This document shows positions 1 through 5,598 of a stretch of DNA of 8,088 bases, in pieces (the first letter of the stretch is position 1; each line of letters begins with the position of its first letter). The translations under genes were made by a program, and so were the position numbers. Location of the stretch: the NCBI GenBank assembly GCA_021807965.1, contig JAKBCI010000068.1, positions 1 to 8,088 on the forward strand, given 5' to 3'. The DNA is from Actinomycetes bacterium (GTDB lineage: Bacteria; Actinomycetota; Acidimicrobiia; Acidimicrobiales; RAAP-2). Under the pieces are notes generated by a model that saw only the letters and a list, made by a program, of their open reading frames with translations, was not told the origin of the DNA and made no database searches.

Positions 1-752
1 GCCCAATTCAGGCCGTAGAGCGTGCGACGCTTCGAGTAGATCGGCGTCTCGGGGCTGTTCTTGTACTTGGCTTCGGGACTGCCGTCGCGTCGCGTCGCAC
101 CGGGCAGCACGCGGCCGCCGACCGCGATCGCCTTGCCCGACGGATCAAAGATGGGAAATATGATCCGTCCGCGCAGGGCGTCTTGTCGACGGCCTCGTTG
201 GTTCACGAAGCCGAGTCCCGTCCCCGCGAGGGTTCGCTCGTCGAGTTTCAGCGCCGACACCAACGCATCCCACTCATCAGGCGCCCAACCGAGGCGAAAT
301 CGACGAGCCACGTCGCCCCCGATGCCGCGGCTTCGCAGGTACTCGCGGGCCGCGCGAGCGTCGGGTGACTCCAGTAGACGTTGGTGGTACCACGACACGG
401 CCTGCTCCATCGCGCTCAAGTACCGCTGTCGTTCCTTGTGCTCTCTCGAGGCGTTGGCGTCCTCGTGCAATTCGATGCCGGCTCGGTCGGCCAACAGGCG
501 CACCGCGTCCACGAAATCCAAGTGCATGGTCTCGCGCACCCACGCAATCGGATCGCCCGCCGCTCGACAGCCAAAGCAGTAGTAGCGACCTTCTTCAGCA
601 TTCACCGAAAACGACGGCGTCTTCTCGGCGTGAAAGGGACAGAGCCCCGTCCATCGTCGCCCCACCCTCTTCAGGGCCACCTGCTCGGTGATGAGCGCCA
701 CGATGTCGGTCGCTGACCGGACCGCCGCGATGTCGCCCTCGGAGATGGCCAT
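1..752 (-). CDS. dnaG: DNA primase DnaG, N-terminal part (runs off the left edge)
   Basis: DnaG synthesises the RNA primers for replication, working with the replicative helicase. The minus strand gives 250 residues in one open frame before the window ends. Seen: a CHC2 zinc finger (C38, H41, C59, C62; CPFH then CFGC) and, after a linker, the primase core start with RGRIIFPIFD (about residues 194-203), AVGGRVL (210-216) and KYKNSPETPIYSK (229-241). These are the signature blocks of the bacterial DnaG RNA-polymerase domain. The Toprim catalytic domain and the helicase-binding C-terminus lie outside the window. I chose ATG 752 because the conserved N-terminus begins there and a -10-like TACCGT sits 6 nt upstream. 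An in-frame GTG at 800 would add 16 residues unlike the family. Family assignment is near certain; the start is likely. Confidence 0.96.
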   Translation of the reverse strand, partial: MAISEGDIAAVRSATDIVALITEQVALKRVGRRWTGLCPFHAEKTPSFSVNAEEGRYYCFGCRAAGDPIAWVRETMHLDFVDAVRLLADRAGIELHEDANASREHKERQRYLSAMEQAVSWYHQRLLESPDARAAREYLRSRGIGGDVARRFRLGWAPDEWDALVSALKLDERTLAGTGLGFVNQRGRRQDALRGRIIFPIFDPSGKAIAVGGRVLPGATRRDGSPEAKYKNSPETPIYSKRRTLYGLNW

Positions 753-758
753 GGCTAG

Positions 759-764
759 ACGGTA
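759..764 (-). promoter_or_regulatory. Probable -10 box of a leaderless dnaG promoter
   Basis: The minus strand reads TACCGT, fitting the TAnnnT form of sigma-70 type -10 boxes, then 6 nt and the dnaG ATG. That spacing puts transcription start at or next to the start codon, so the mRNA would have no leader. No purine-rich ribosome site lies close upstream of the ATG, which agrees. No good -35 is visible. Leaderless mRNAs are common in actinobacteria; the assignment here is inference from spacing. Confidence 0.45.
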
Positions 765-803
765 CCGCTTCAGCCCTCGAACCTCGTCCGCCAGCCGCAC
801 CCC

Positions 804-809
804 TAGACT
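804..809 (+). promoter_or_regulatory. Probable -10 box of a leaderless promoter for the ABC cassette
   Basis: TAGACT fits TAnnnT and ends 7 nt before GTG 817, so transcription would begin at or beside the start codon. There is no Shine-Dalgarno-like sequence in front of GTG 817 and no clear -35. It lies back to back with the dnaG -10 box, 39 bp apart, in a 64-bp gap. This box also supports GTG 817 as the true start over the in-frame ATG at 688 inside dnaG. Confidence 0.5.
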
Positions 810-816
810 GCCAGCC

Positions 817-1812
817 GTGTCCGAATTCGCCGTCGATGCGCGCAACCTCGTTCGAACCTTCAAGAAGGGGGCCGTGCGCGCGCTTGACGGCGTCAGCTTG
901 CGGGTGCCTCGAGGGGAGGTGTTCGGCCTCTTGGGCCCCAACGGATCGGGTAAGACCACGATGGTTCGTATCCTCTCCACGATCCTCGCGCCTGATTCCG
1001 GCTCGGCGCACGTCAACGGCTTTGACGTCGTGCGCGAGCCCGACGCCGTTCGGCGCAGCATCGGGCTGGCTGGTCAGTACGCCACCGTCGACGAAAATCT
1101 CACGGGTTACGAGAATCTCCGGATGATTGGACGACTCAACCACCTAGACCGTTCCACCGTACGGTCGCGGGCCAACGCACTCCTTGACCAGTTCGGCCTC
1201 ACCGACGCGGCCGCGCGCAACGTGAAGACCTACTCGGGGGGCATGCGTCGGCGGCTTGACCTCGCCGCCGCGCTCGTCGCCAATCCTCCCCTGCTCTTCC
1301 TCGATGAGCCGACGACCGGTCTCGATCCCCAGAGTCGCCAAGACCTGTGGGCCATCATTGAGCAGCTCGTTGAGGGTGGCACGACGGTCCTACTTACGAC
1401 GCAGTACCTCGAAGAGGCCGATCGACTAGCTACACAGCTCGTCGTCCTCGATCACGGTCGCATCATCGCTGAGGGAACCTCACGGGAGCTAAAGAATCGT
1501 CTCGGCACTACCGTGCTGTCCCTGACGTTCGAGTCGGTCGGCGACGCGTTGCGCGGGCTTGAACTCGTCAATGGCCTCGGCGCGCAGCCGGCGATCGTGG
1601 AGGGGCTCGTGGTGGAGTTCACGGTCGACGGCGGACCAGCAAAGGCGGCCGAAGCGCTTCGCCGCCTGGACGCCGCCGGGGTCGCGCTCGCCGGACTCGT
1701 ACTGCGCGAGCCGAGCCTCGACGACGTTTTCCTCAACTTGACGGGTCACCGGACCGAGGACCGCGCCGACGGCGAGCGCGGTGCTCCTCTCGCCAGTACG
1801 TTGCCGCGATGA
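817..1812 (+). CDS. DrrA-family ABC transporter ATP-binding protein
   Basis: The cytoplasmic ATPase of an ABC-2 type exporter, predicted to drive the permease encoded next. The 331-residue protein has Walker A GPNGSGKTT (40-48), a Q-loop GLAGQYATVDENLTG (83-97), signature YSGGMRRR (139-146), Walker B LLFLDEP (159-165), D-loop GLDPQ (168-172), and TTQYLEEAD (194-202), where the usual H-loop histidine is glutamine (Q196). That Gln, together with the Q-loop wording, is typical of the daunorubicin-resistance DrrA branch rather than a defect. Residues after about 225 form the C-terminal extension of this family. The frame is open back to an ATG at 688, but that would overlap dnaG by 65 bp and add about 43 residues of low-complexity sequence; GTG 817 matches the family start. 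The stop overlaps the permease start (ATGA). The substrate is unknown; DrrA relatives export hydrophobic antibiotics or lipids. Confidence 0.93.
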   Translation: MSEFAVDARNLVRTFKKGAVRALDGVSLRVPRGEVFGLLGPNGSGKTTMVRILSTILAPDSGSAHVNGFDVVREPDAVRRSIGLAGQYATVDENLTGYENLRMIGRLNHLDRSTVRSRANALLDQFGLTDAAARNVKTYSGGMRRRLDLAAALVANPPLLFLDEPTTGLDPQSRQDLWAIIEQLVEGGTTVLLTTQYLEEADRLATQLVVLDHGRIIAEGTSRELKNRLGTTVLSLTFESVGDALRGLELVNGLGAQPAIVEGLVVEFTVDGGPAKAAEALRRLDAAGVALAGLVLREPSLDDVFLNLTGHRTEDRADGERGAPLASTLPR

Positions 1813-2609
1813 CCATCGACGCCGCACCCCACCAAGTACCCAAGAGCTCGCTGCGATGGGTGGTGAGCGACCTGATGACCATCGCGCGGCGCAACCTGCT
1901 CACCCTCGTGCGCATACCGATTTCGCTAGTCTTCGCGGTAATTCAGCCCGTGATGTTCGTCTTGTTGTTCCGTTACGTGTTCGGCGGCGCTATCCCGGTT
2001 CCCAATGGTCAGTACGTGAACTACCTCATTCCCGGTATTCTCGTGCAGACGACCATTTTCGGCGCGGTGGGCACGGCGATCGGGCTCGCTGAGGATTTGC
2101 AGCGTGGCCTCATTGAGCGGTTTCGAGCGCTGCCCATGGCCCGCATGGCGGTATTGGGTGGTCGCACGATCGCCGATCTACTGCGCAATGTGCTCGTGCT
2201 GGTCGTTATCACCGTCGTAGGCGTAGCGGTCGGGTTCCGCCCCGGCGGCGGAATCAGTCCGTACATTGGCGCCAGCTTGCTGATGCTGTTTTTCGCCTTC
2301 GCCCTCTCGTGGGGCTTCGCCTACGTTGGGCTCGCAGCACCGAACTCCGAGACGGCACAGGCCATGACGTTTCCGATCATCTTTCCCATGACTTTCGCCT
2401 CGTCGATTTTTGTGCCGGTGTCGACGATGCCGAGCTGGCTACAGGCCTTCGCCCGAAATCAACCGGTCTCCCAGGCCGCTGACGCGGTGCGTGGCTTGAT
2501 GCTCGGCGAGCCGACGGGCAGCGCCGTCTGGCTGACCCTCGCGTGGGGACTCGGAGCGCTGCTCATTCTCGCGCCGCTCGCCACCAATCGATACCGTCGA
2601 GCGGCGTAG
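1809..2609 (+). CDS. DrrB-family ABC-2 transporter permease
   Basis: The membrane half of the exporter paired with the ATPase upstream. It has 266 residues, the usual size for DrrB-like permeases. A cytoplasmic N-terminus is followed by six hydrophobic segments at about 39-57, 71-93, 119-143, 151-175, 185-205 and 237-256. Family blocks visible are RNLLTLVRIP before TM1, YVNYLIPGILVQ entering TM2, and EDLQRGLIERFRALPM (95-110), the cytoplasmic loop expected to contact the ATPase. The ATG overlaps the preceding TGA by 4 nt, implying translational coupling and a fixed ratio of the two subunits. A later ATG at 1872 would cut the N-terminal arm and is less likely. The substrate cannot be told from sequence; no biosynthetic genes lie nearby. 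Confidence 0.92.
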   Translation: MTIDAAPHQVPKSSLRWVVSDLMTIARRNLLTLVRIPISLVFAVIQPVMFVLLFRYVFGGAIPVPNGQYVNYLIPGILVQTTIFGAVGTAIGLAEDLQRGLIERFRALPMARMAVLGGRTIADLLRNVLVLVVITVVGVAVGFRPGGGISPYIGASLLMLFFAFALSWGFAYVGLAAPNSETAQAMTFPIIFPMTFASSIFVPVSTMPSWLQAFARNQPVSQAADAVRGLMLGEPTGSAVWLTLAWGLGALLILAPLATNRYRRAA

Positions 2610-2617
2610 CTCAGCCC

Positions 2618-3040
2618 ATGCCCCTGCTCGACGTCAGCGAGCTCCAAGCGATCCTCGTTGAGGCGTTTCCCGGCAACGTGGTACCGCACGTGGAGGAGGT
2701 TACCGACGACCACGTCATCGTGAGCCAGACCATTGACGTCCAGCACGGCCGGCCGGGTGGTACCCTGTCCGGGCCCACAATGATGATGCTCGCCGACACG
2801 GGAGCGTGGCTGGCGATCATGTCCCGCATCGGCCCCGTACTGCTGGCGGTCACGACCAGTCTGCACATCGACTTTCTGCGCAAGCCCGCTCTCGTTGACG
2901 TCATGGCTCGCGCCCGGGTGCTCAAGCTGGGGCGCCGGCTCGCCGTCGCCGAGGTTGAACTCTTCTCACGCGGCCACGCCGAGCTCGTCGCCAAGGCCCA
3001 AGTAACGTACTCGCTCCCCTCGACGAACAGCCCCGCGTAG
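2618..3040 (+). CDS. PaaI-type hotdog-fold thioesterase
   Basis: A 140-residue single hotdog domain, probably hydrolysing an acyl-CoA or aryl-CoA thioester in the cytoplasm. The core is visible: the segment around GGTLSGPTMMMLADTG (47-62) forms the loop and central helix, with D60 in the position of the catalytic Asp of PaaI-type enzymes. It is followed by AVTTSLHIDFLRKP (77-90) and the beta strands VMARARVLKLGRRLAVAEVEL. The HGG motif of E. coli PaaI is replaced here by SGP, a variant I believe recurs in some family members. The frame is open back to 2543, inside the permease, but ATG 2618 is 8 nt after the permease stop and fits the domain start. It is probably co-transcribed with the transporter. 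The exact substrate is unknown; a role on the exported compound is speculation. Confidence 0.85.
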   Translation: MPLLDVSELQAILVEAFPGNVVPHVEEVTDDHVIVSQTIDVQHGRPGGTLSGPTMMMLADTGAWLAIMSRIGPVLLAVTTSLHIDFLRKPALVDVMARARVLKLGRRLAVAEVELFSRGHAELVAKAQVTYSLPSTNSPA

Positions 3041-3061
3041 GCGTGCCACGCCGCGTACTGC

Positions 3062-3065
3062 GAGG
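3062..3065 (+). promoter_or_regulatory. Ribosome binding site of the MFS gene
   Basis: GAGG lies 6 nt before GTG 3072 and supports that start. It is the clearest Shine-Dalgarno sequence in the window, as expected for an internal gene of a polycistronic mRNA not overlapping its predecessor. Confidence 0.6.
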
Positions 3066-3071
3066 CGTTCG

Positions 3072-4283
3072 GTGAAACCAGGTCGACAACCATCGTCGGG
3101 ACTCGTGGCACTGATGTCAGTCGCCACGGGTGTCATGGTCGCGAATCTCTACTACCTCCAAGCCCTGCTGCACTCGGTGCGCAGCGACTTTCACGTCTCC
3201 ACTGTGAGCGCGGCGCTGCTCATGACCCTCGTCCAAGCGGGGTACGCCGTGGGCCTCGCGCTAGTCCTCCCGCTCGGCGACCTGATCGCGCGACGAACGC
3301 TGCTCGGCGCCGTGTTTGTCGCCGCCGCGGTCACGATGGCCGTGGCGTCGGTCATCACGTCATTCGATTGGTTCGCCGCGATCACACTCGTGATTGGACT
3401 GACCTCGGTTGGCGCGCAGACGATCGTGCCCTTCGCCGCCGACTTAGCCGCGCCGGCCGAGCGAGGCCGGGTAATCGCGCGCGTCATGAGCGGACTGCTC
3501 ATCGGCATCTTGCTGTCGCGAACTGCAGCCGGTGTCGTCGCCCAGGCCGTAGGCTGGCGAGCCGTCTACTGGATCGCGGCGATCGCCCTGGGCGTGACCG
3601 GCGTCGTTCTGTACCGATTCCTACCCGCCGAGCCACCGCGCGTCCACGTGCGCTACGGCTTGCTGGTCGCCGGAGGAGTACACCTAGTGCGTCGCGAGCC
3701 ACTCCTACGTCGGCGCGCGATGTACGGCGGCGGCGCGTTCGCGGCGTTCAGTGTCTTGTGGACCACGCTCTCGTTCCACCTCGCGGGACCACCGTTCCAT
3801 TACGCGAACGGCGTCATCGGGCTCTTCGGGCTCTTCGGTGTGGCGGGAGTGGTGGCCGCCAACGTGGGTGGACACGTTGCCGACCGCCGACCCGCCCGCT
3901 ACTCGACCGCGGTGGCGTCGGGCCTCATCGCGTTGGCCTTTCTCATCGTCGCCCTGGGCCGCGACTCGCTGTGGTGGATGGCGCTCGGCCTCATCGTCCT
4001 CGACGCGGGCGTGCAGGGCCTGCACGTCACCAACCAATCAGTCATCTACGCGTTGGTTACCGACTCGCGCAGCCGTATCAATAGCGCCTACATGGTGAGC
4101 TGTTTTGTCGGGGCGTCACTAGGCAGCTACGGCTCGGGACAGCTCTACGCCACGTACGGATGGGTGGGCGACTGCTGGCTGGGGGGGCTGCTCGGTGCCG
4201 CCTTACTCGCGGCCGTGTTGGTCGAGTGGCTCGGCAGTGCCCACCCCGTCGAGCGACGCGCGACACCCCAACTCGAACCGTGA
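3072..4283 (+). CDS. MFS transporter, YnfM-like drug/solute exporter
   Basis: A 403-residue inner-membrane major facilitator with about twelve hydrophobic segments spanning residues 10-385. Seen: the loop 2-3 motif A as LPLGDLIARRTLL (66-78), a second copy in the other half as GGHVADRRP (266-274), and a motif-C-like stretch RVMSGLLIGILLSRTAAG (137-154) in TM5. The segment DSRSRINSAYMVSCFVGASLG (331-351) and the N-terminal block GVMVANLYYLQALL resemble the YnfM / arabinose-efflux-like branch of MFS. Proton-driven efflux of a drug or metabolite is the family expectation; the substrate is not readable. The start is GTG with GAGG upstream, 31 nt after the thioesterase stop, so one operon with the ABC genes is likely. 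No truncation or frameshift is seen. Confidence 0.9.
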   Translation: MKPGRQPSSGLVALMSVATGVMVANLYYLQALLHSVRSDFHVSTVSAALLMTLVQAGYAVGLALVLPLGDLIARRTLLGAVFVAAAVTMAVASVITSFDWFAAITLVIGLTSVGAQTIVPFAADLAAPAERGRVIARVMSGLLIGILLSRTAAGVVAQAVGWRAVYWIAAIALGVTGVVLYRFLPAEPPRVHVRYGLLVAGGVHLVRREPLLRRRAMYGGGAFAAFSVLWTTLSFHLAGPPFHYANGVIGLFGLFGVAGVVAANVGGHVADRRPARYSTAVASGLIALAFLIVALGRDSLWWMALGLIVLDAGVQGLHVTNQSVIYALVTDSRSRINSAYMVSCFVGASLGSYGSGQLYATYGWVGDCWLGGLLGAALLAAVLVEWLGSAHPVERRATPQLEP

Positions 4284-4290
4284 CCACCGT

Positions 4291-4300
4291 CGATTAATCG
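4291..4300 (+). repeat. 10-bp palindrome upstream of the propeller gene
   Basis: CGATTAATCG is a perfect palindrome, AT-rich against a GC-rich background, and lies 7 nt before a candidate -10 box. It could be an operator half-site pair or chance. Nothing else in the window repeats it. Confidence 0.3.
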
Positions 4301-4307
4301 GGCGACG

Positions 4308-4313
4308 TACAGT
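4308..4313 (+). promoter_or_regulatory. Candidate -10 box for the propeller gene
   Basis: TACAGT fits TAnnnT and lies 50 nt before GTG 4359 in the 63-75 bp gap after the MFS gene. No good -35 is seen. If used, the mRNA would have a leader of roughly 40 nt holding a short possible hairpin (CCCCG 4328-4332 with CGGGG 4342-4346). It would let the secreted protein be made independently of the transporter operon. Weak evidence. Confidence 0.3.
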
Positions 4314-4358
4314 ATCGAGGTACGCGTCCCCGTCGACTGCGCGGGGGTGGGGGGGATA

Positions 4359-5549
4359 GTGCTCGTTCGGAAGATCTCGCTGCTCGCCGTTGCGGTGACT
4401 CTCGGGTTGCTCACGTCCGCCGACGCCGCGACGTCGTGGCGCGTCGCGAGAGCGCCGAGCGTGGCCGGACAGACCTACGGCGCCCTTGACTGCGTCAACG
4501 CCAGTCGCTGCTGGGTGACGCTCGCCGCTCACGGGCACCCCGGCGTCGCCGCTTCCGTTGACGGTGGCCTCACGTGGCGCACCGAATCGCTGCCAGCGCC
4601 TCCGGGAATTTCGGTGCTCTCGAGCCTGTCGTGCTCGAGCGAGACGAACTGCGTCGCCGTCGGCGAGTCGGGAAATCCCGAAACGGGTTCCGTCGGCTTC
4701 ATTGTCGACACGCACAACGGTGGCGCCACCTGGCGGCGTGCGCAGCCACCGACGCCCTTCGCGACGCCGATGCGTGGCGTGCAACTGTTTAGCGTGTCGT
4801 GTTCGGCCGGCGAGCACTGCGTCGCCCTCGGCACGGGCCGCCTGCCGCCGGTGACCTCGGGTCCCACCAGTTGCGGTCCGGGCTGCACGATGGTTCCACC
4901 ACCCACCAATCCCAACGCGACGGGACTCGTTGCCGCGTCATCCGTGAACGGTGGCGCCACCTGGACGGCGTCGGTTGTGTCCGAGCCAACCCTGTGGCAA
5001 CCCAATGCCCTCACGTGCGAGGCCAACTCGTGTCACGCCGTTGGCTTCGATTTCAGCCACTGTCTCAACAATCCCCACCCGTGCGGAGCCACGGGGGCGG
5101 CGCTCACCCTCGGGCCAGGTTCGACCGAGTGGTCGAGTGACCCCATGCCGCCAGGATTCTTTCAAATCTTTGGCGTATCGTGCGTGACGTTCGCCACCTG
5201 CGTCGCCGTCGGCTCCAGCGCGGACAGCACGCTAGGCCACGGCGTCGTGGCGCGCACGACCGACGGCGGGCGTCAGTGGGTGATGCTGACGCCGCCCCCG
5301 ACTATCGCGCTGCTCTCCGTCTCGTGCGCATCCGCCCTGCACTGCGTCGCGGCCGGCGCAGCCGGATCGGCCAGCCGCCTCTACGGCACGATCCTCGCGA
5401 CGTCCGACGGCGGACGAACGTGGGCGAGCGAAGCGCTACCGGCTGGGATCGGTCAAATCGACGACGTCAGCTGTGCCGGCGGGCACTGCGTCGCGACGGC
5501 GGCCGTGGGCTTCGCGTCGAGTATGCGAGGACTGATCGTGGTCAACTAG
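4359..5549 (+). CDS. Secreted seven-bladed beta-propeller with Asp-box repeats and paired cysteines
   Basis: A 396-residue exported protein of unknown function. The signal peptide is clear: a basic start (VLVRK), hydrophobic ISLLAVAVTLGLL, and an ADA cleavage site near residue 23; there is no lipobox. The mature part is built of repeats, each opening with a Cys pair C-x4/5-C followed by a hydrophobic strand (often CVAVG) and ending in an Asp-box S/T-x-D/N-G-G-x-T/Q-W. Cys pairs lie at 45/51, 92/98, 148/154, 220/225, 275/281, 323/329 and 372/377. Asp-boxes lie at about 66-73, 118-125, 195-202, 300-307 and 348-355, with a degenerate one at 251-258. Seven Cys pairs but only six full C-terminal halves, plus an N-terminal TSWRVARAPS resembling a post-Asp-box strand, suggest a ring closed between the two termini. 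It is related in pattern to BNR/sialidase-like and YCF48-like propellers, but no sialidase catalytic set is recognisable. GTG 4347 is an alternative start; 4359 is preferred because a G-tract (4349-4355) precedes it. Confidence 0.75.
   Translation: MLVRKISLLAVAVTLGLLTSADAATSWRVARAPSVAGQTYGALDCVNASRCWVTLAAHGHPGVAASVDGGLTWRTESLPAPPGISVLSSLSCSSETNCVAVGESGNPETGSVGFIVDTHNGGATWRRAQPPTPFATPMRGVQLFSVSCSAGEHCVALGTGRLPPVTSGPTSCGPGCTMVPPPTNPNATGLVAASSVNGGATWTASVVSEPTLWQPNALTCEANSCHAVGFDFSHCLNNPHPCGATGAALTLGPGSTEWSSDPMPPGFFQIFGVSCVTFATCVAVGSSADSTLGHGVVARTTDGGRQWVMLTPPPTIALLSVSCASALHCVAAGAAGSASRLYGTILATSDGGRTWASEALPAGIGQIDDVSCAGGHCVATAAVGFASSMRGLIVVN
4716..4733 (+). repeat. 18-nt direct repeat, copy 1, with a palindromic core
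   Basis: An 18-nt stretch encoding the Asp-box NGGATW of blade 2. It recurs base for base at 4947-4964. Its core GGTGGCGCCACC is a 12-bp palindrome. Identity at every third position suggests a common origin or gene conversion rather than protein constraint only. Confidence 0.6.
4947..4964 (+). repeat. 18-nt direct repeat, copy 2
   Basis: The identical second copy, encoding the Asp-box NGGATW of blade 3, 231 bp (77 codons) after the first and in the same reading frame. Confidence 0.6.
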
Positions 5550-5598
5550 TCGGCCGTTCGCGAACGCGCCTCCGAGGTCGATGGACCGTGTAGCCGAT

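Noticed and set aside
688..816. N-terminal extension of the ABC ATPase from ATG 688
   Set aside because: It would lie over the start of dnaG, adds low-complexity residues unlike the family, and GTG 817 has a well-placed -10 box.
1389..1427. Missing H-loop histidine in the ABC ATPase as a sign of inactivation
   Set aside because: Gln at this place (TTQYLEEAD) is the usual form in DrrA-type ATPases, and every other ATP-binding motif is intact.
2543..2617. N-terminal extension of the thioesterase from ATG 2543
   Set aside because: The added 25 residues lie inside the permease coding sequence and have no hotdog-like character; ATG 2618 follows the permease stop directly.
3368..4084. Long plus-strand frame of 238 codons inside the MFS gene
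   Set aside because: Its translation is Arg/Pro-rich with no domain, as expected for an alternative frame in GC-rich DNA; the MFS frame explains the region.
4359..5549. Propeller protein as an active sialidase
   Set aside because: Asp-boxes are structural; no arginine triad or catalytic Tyr/Glu arrangement could be identified.
5550..5598. CGTTCGCGAACG palindrome (5555-5566) as a bidirectional terminator between the convergent genes
   Set aside because: A hairpin would have only a 4-bp stem with a 4-nt loop and no T-tract follows on either strand. No convincing intrinsic terminator is present in the 49-bp gap.
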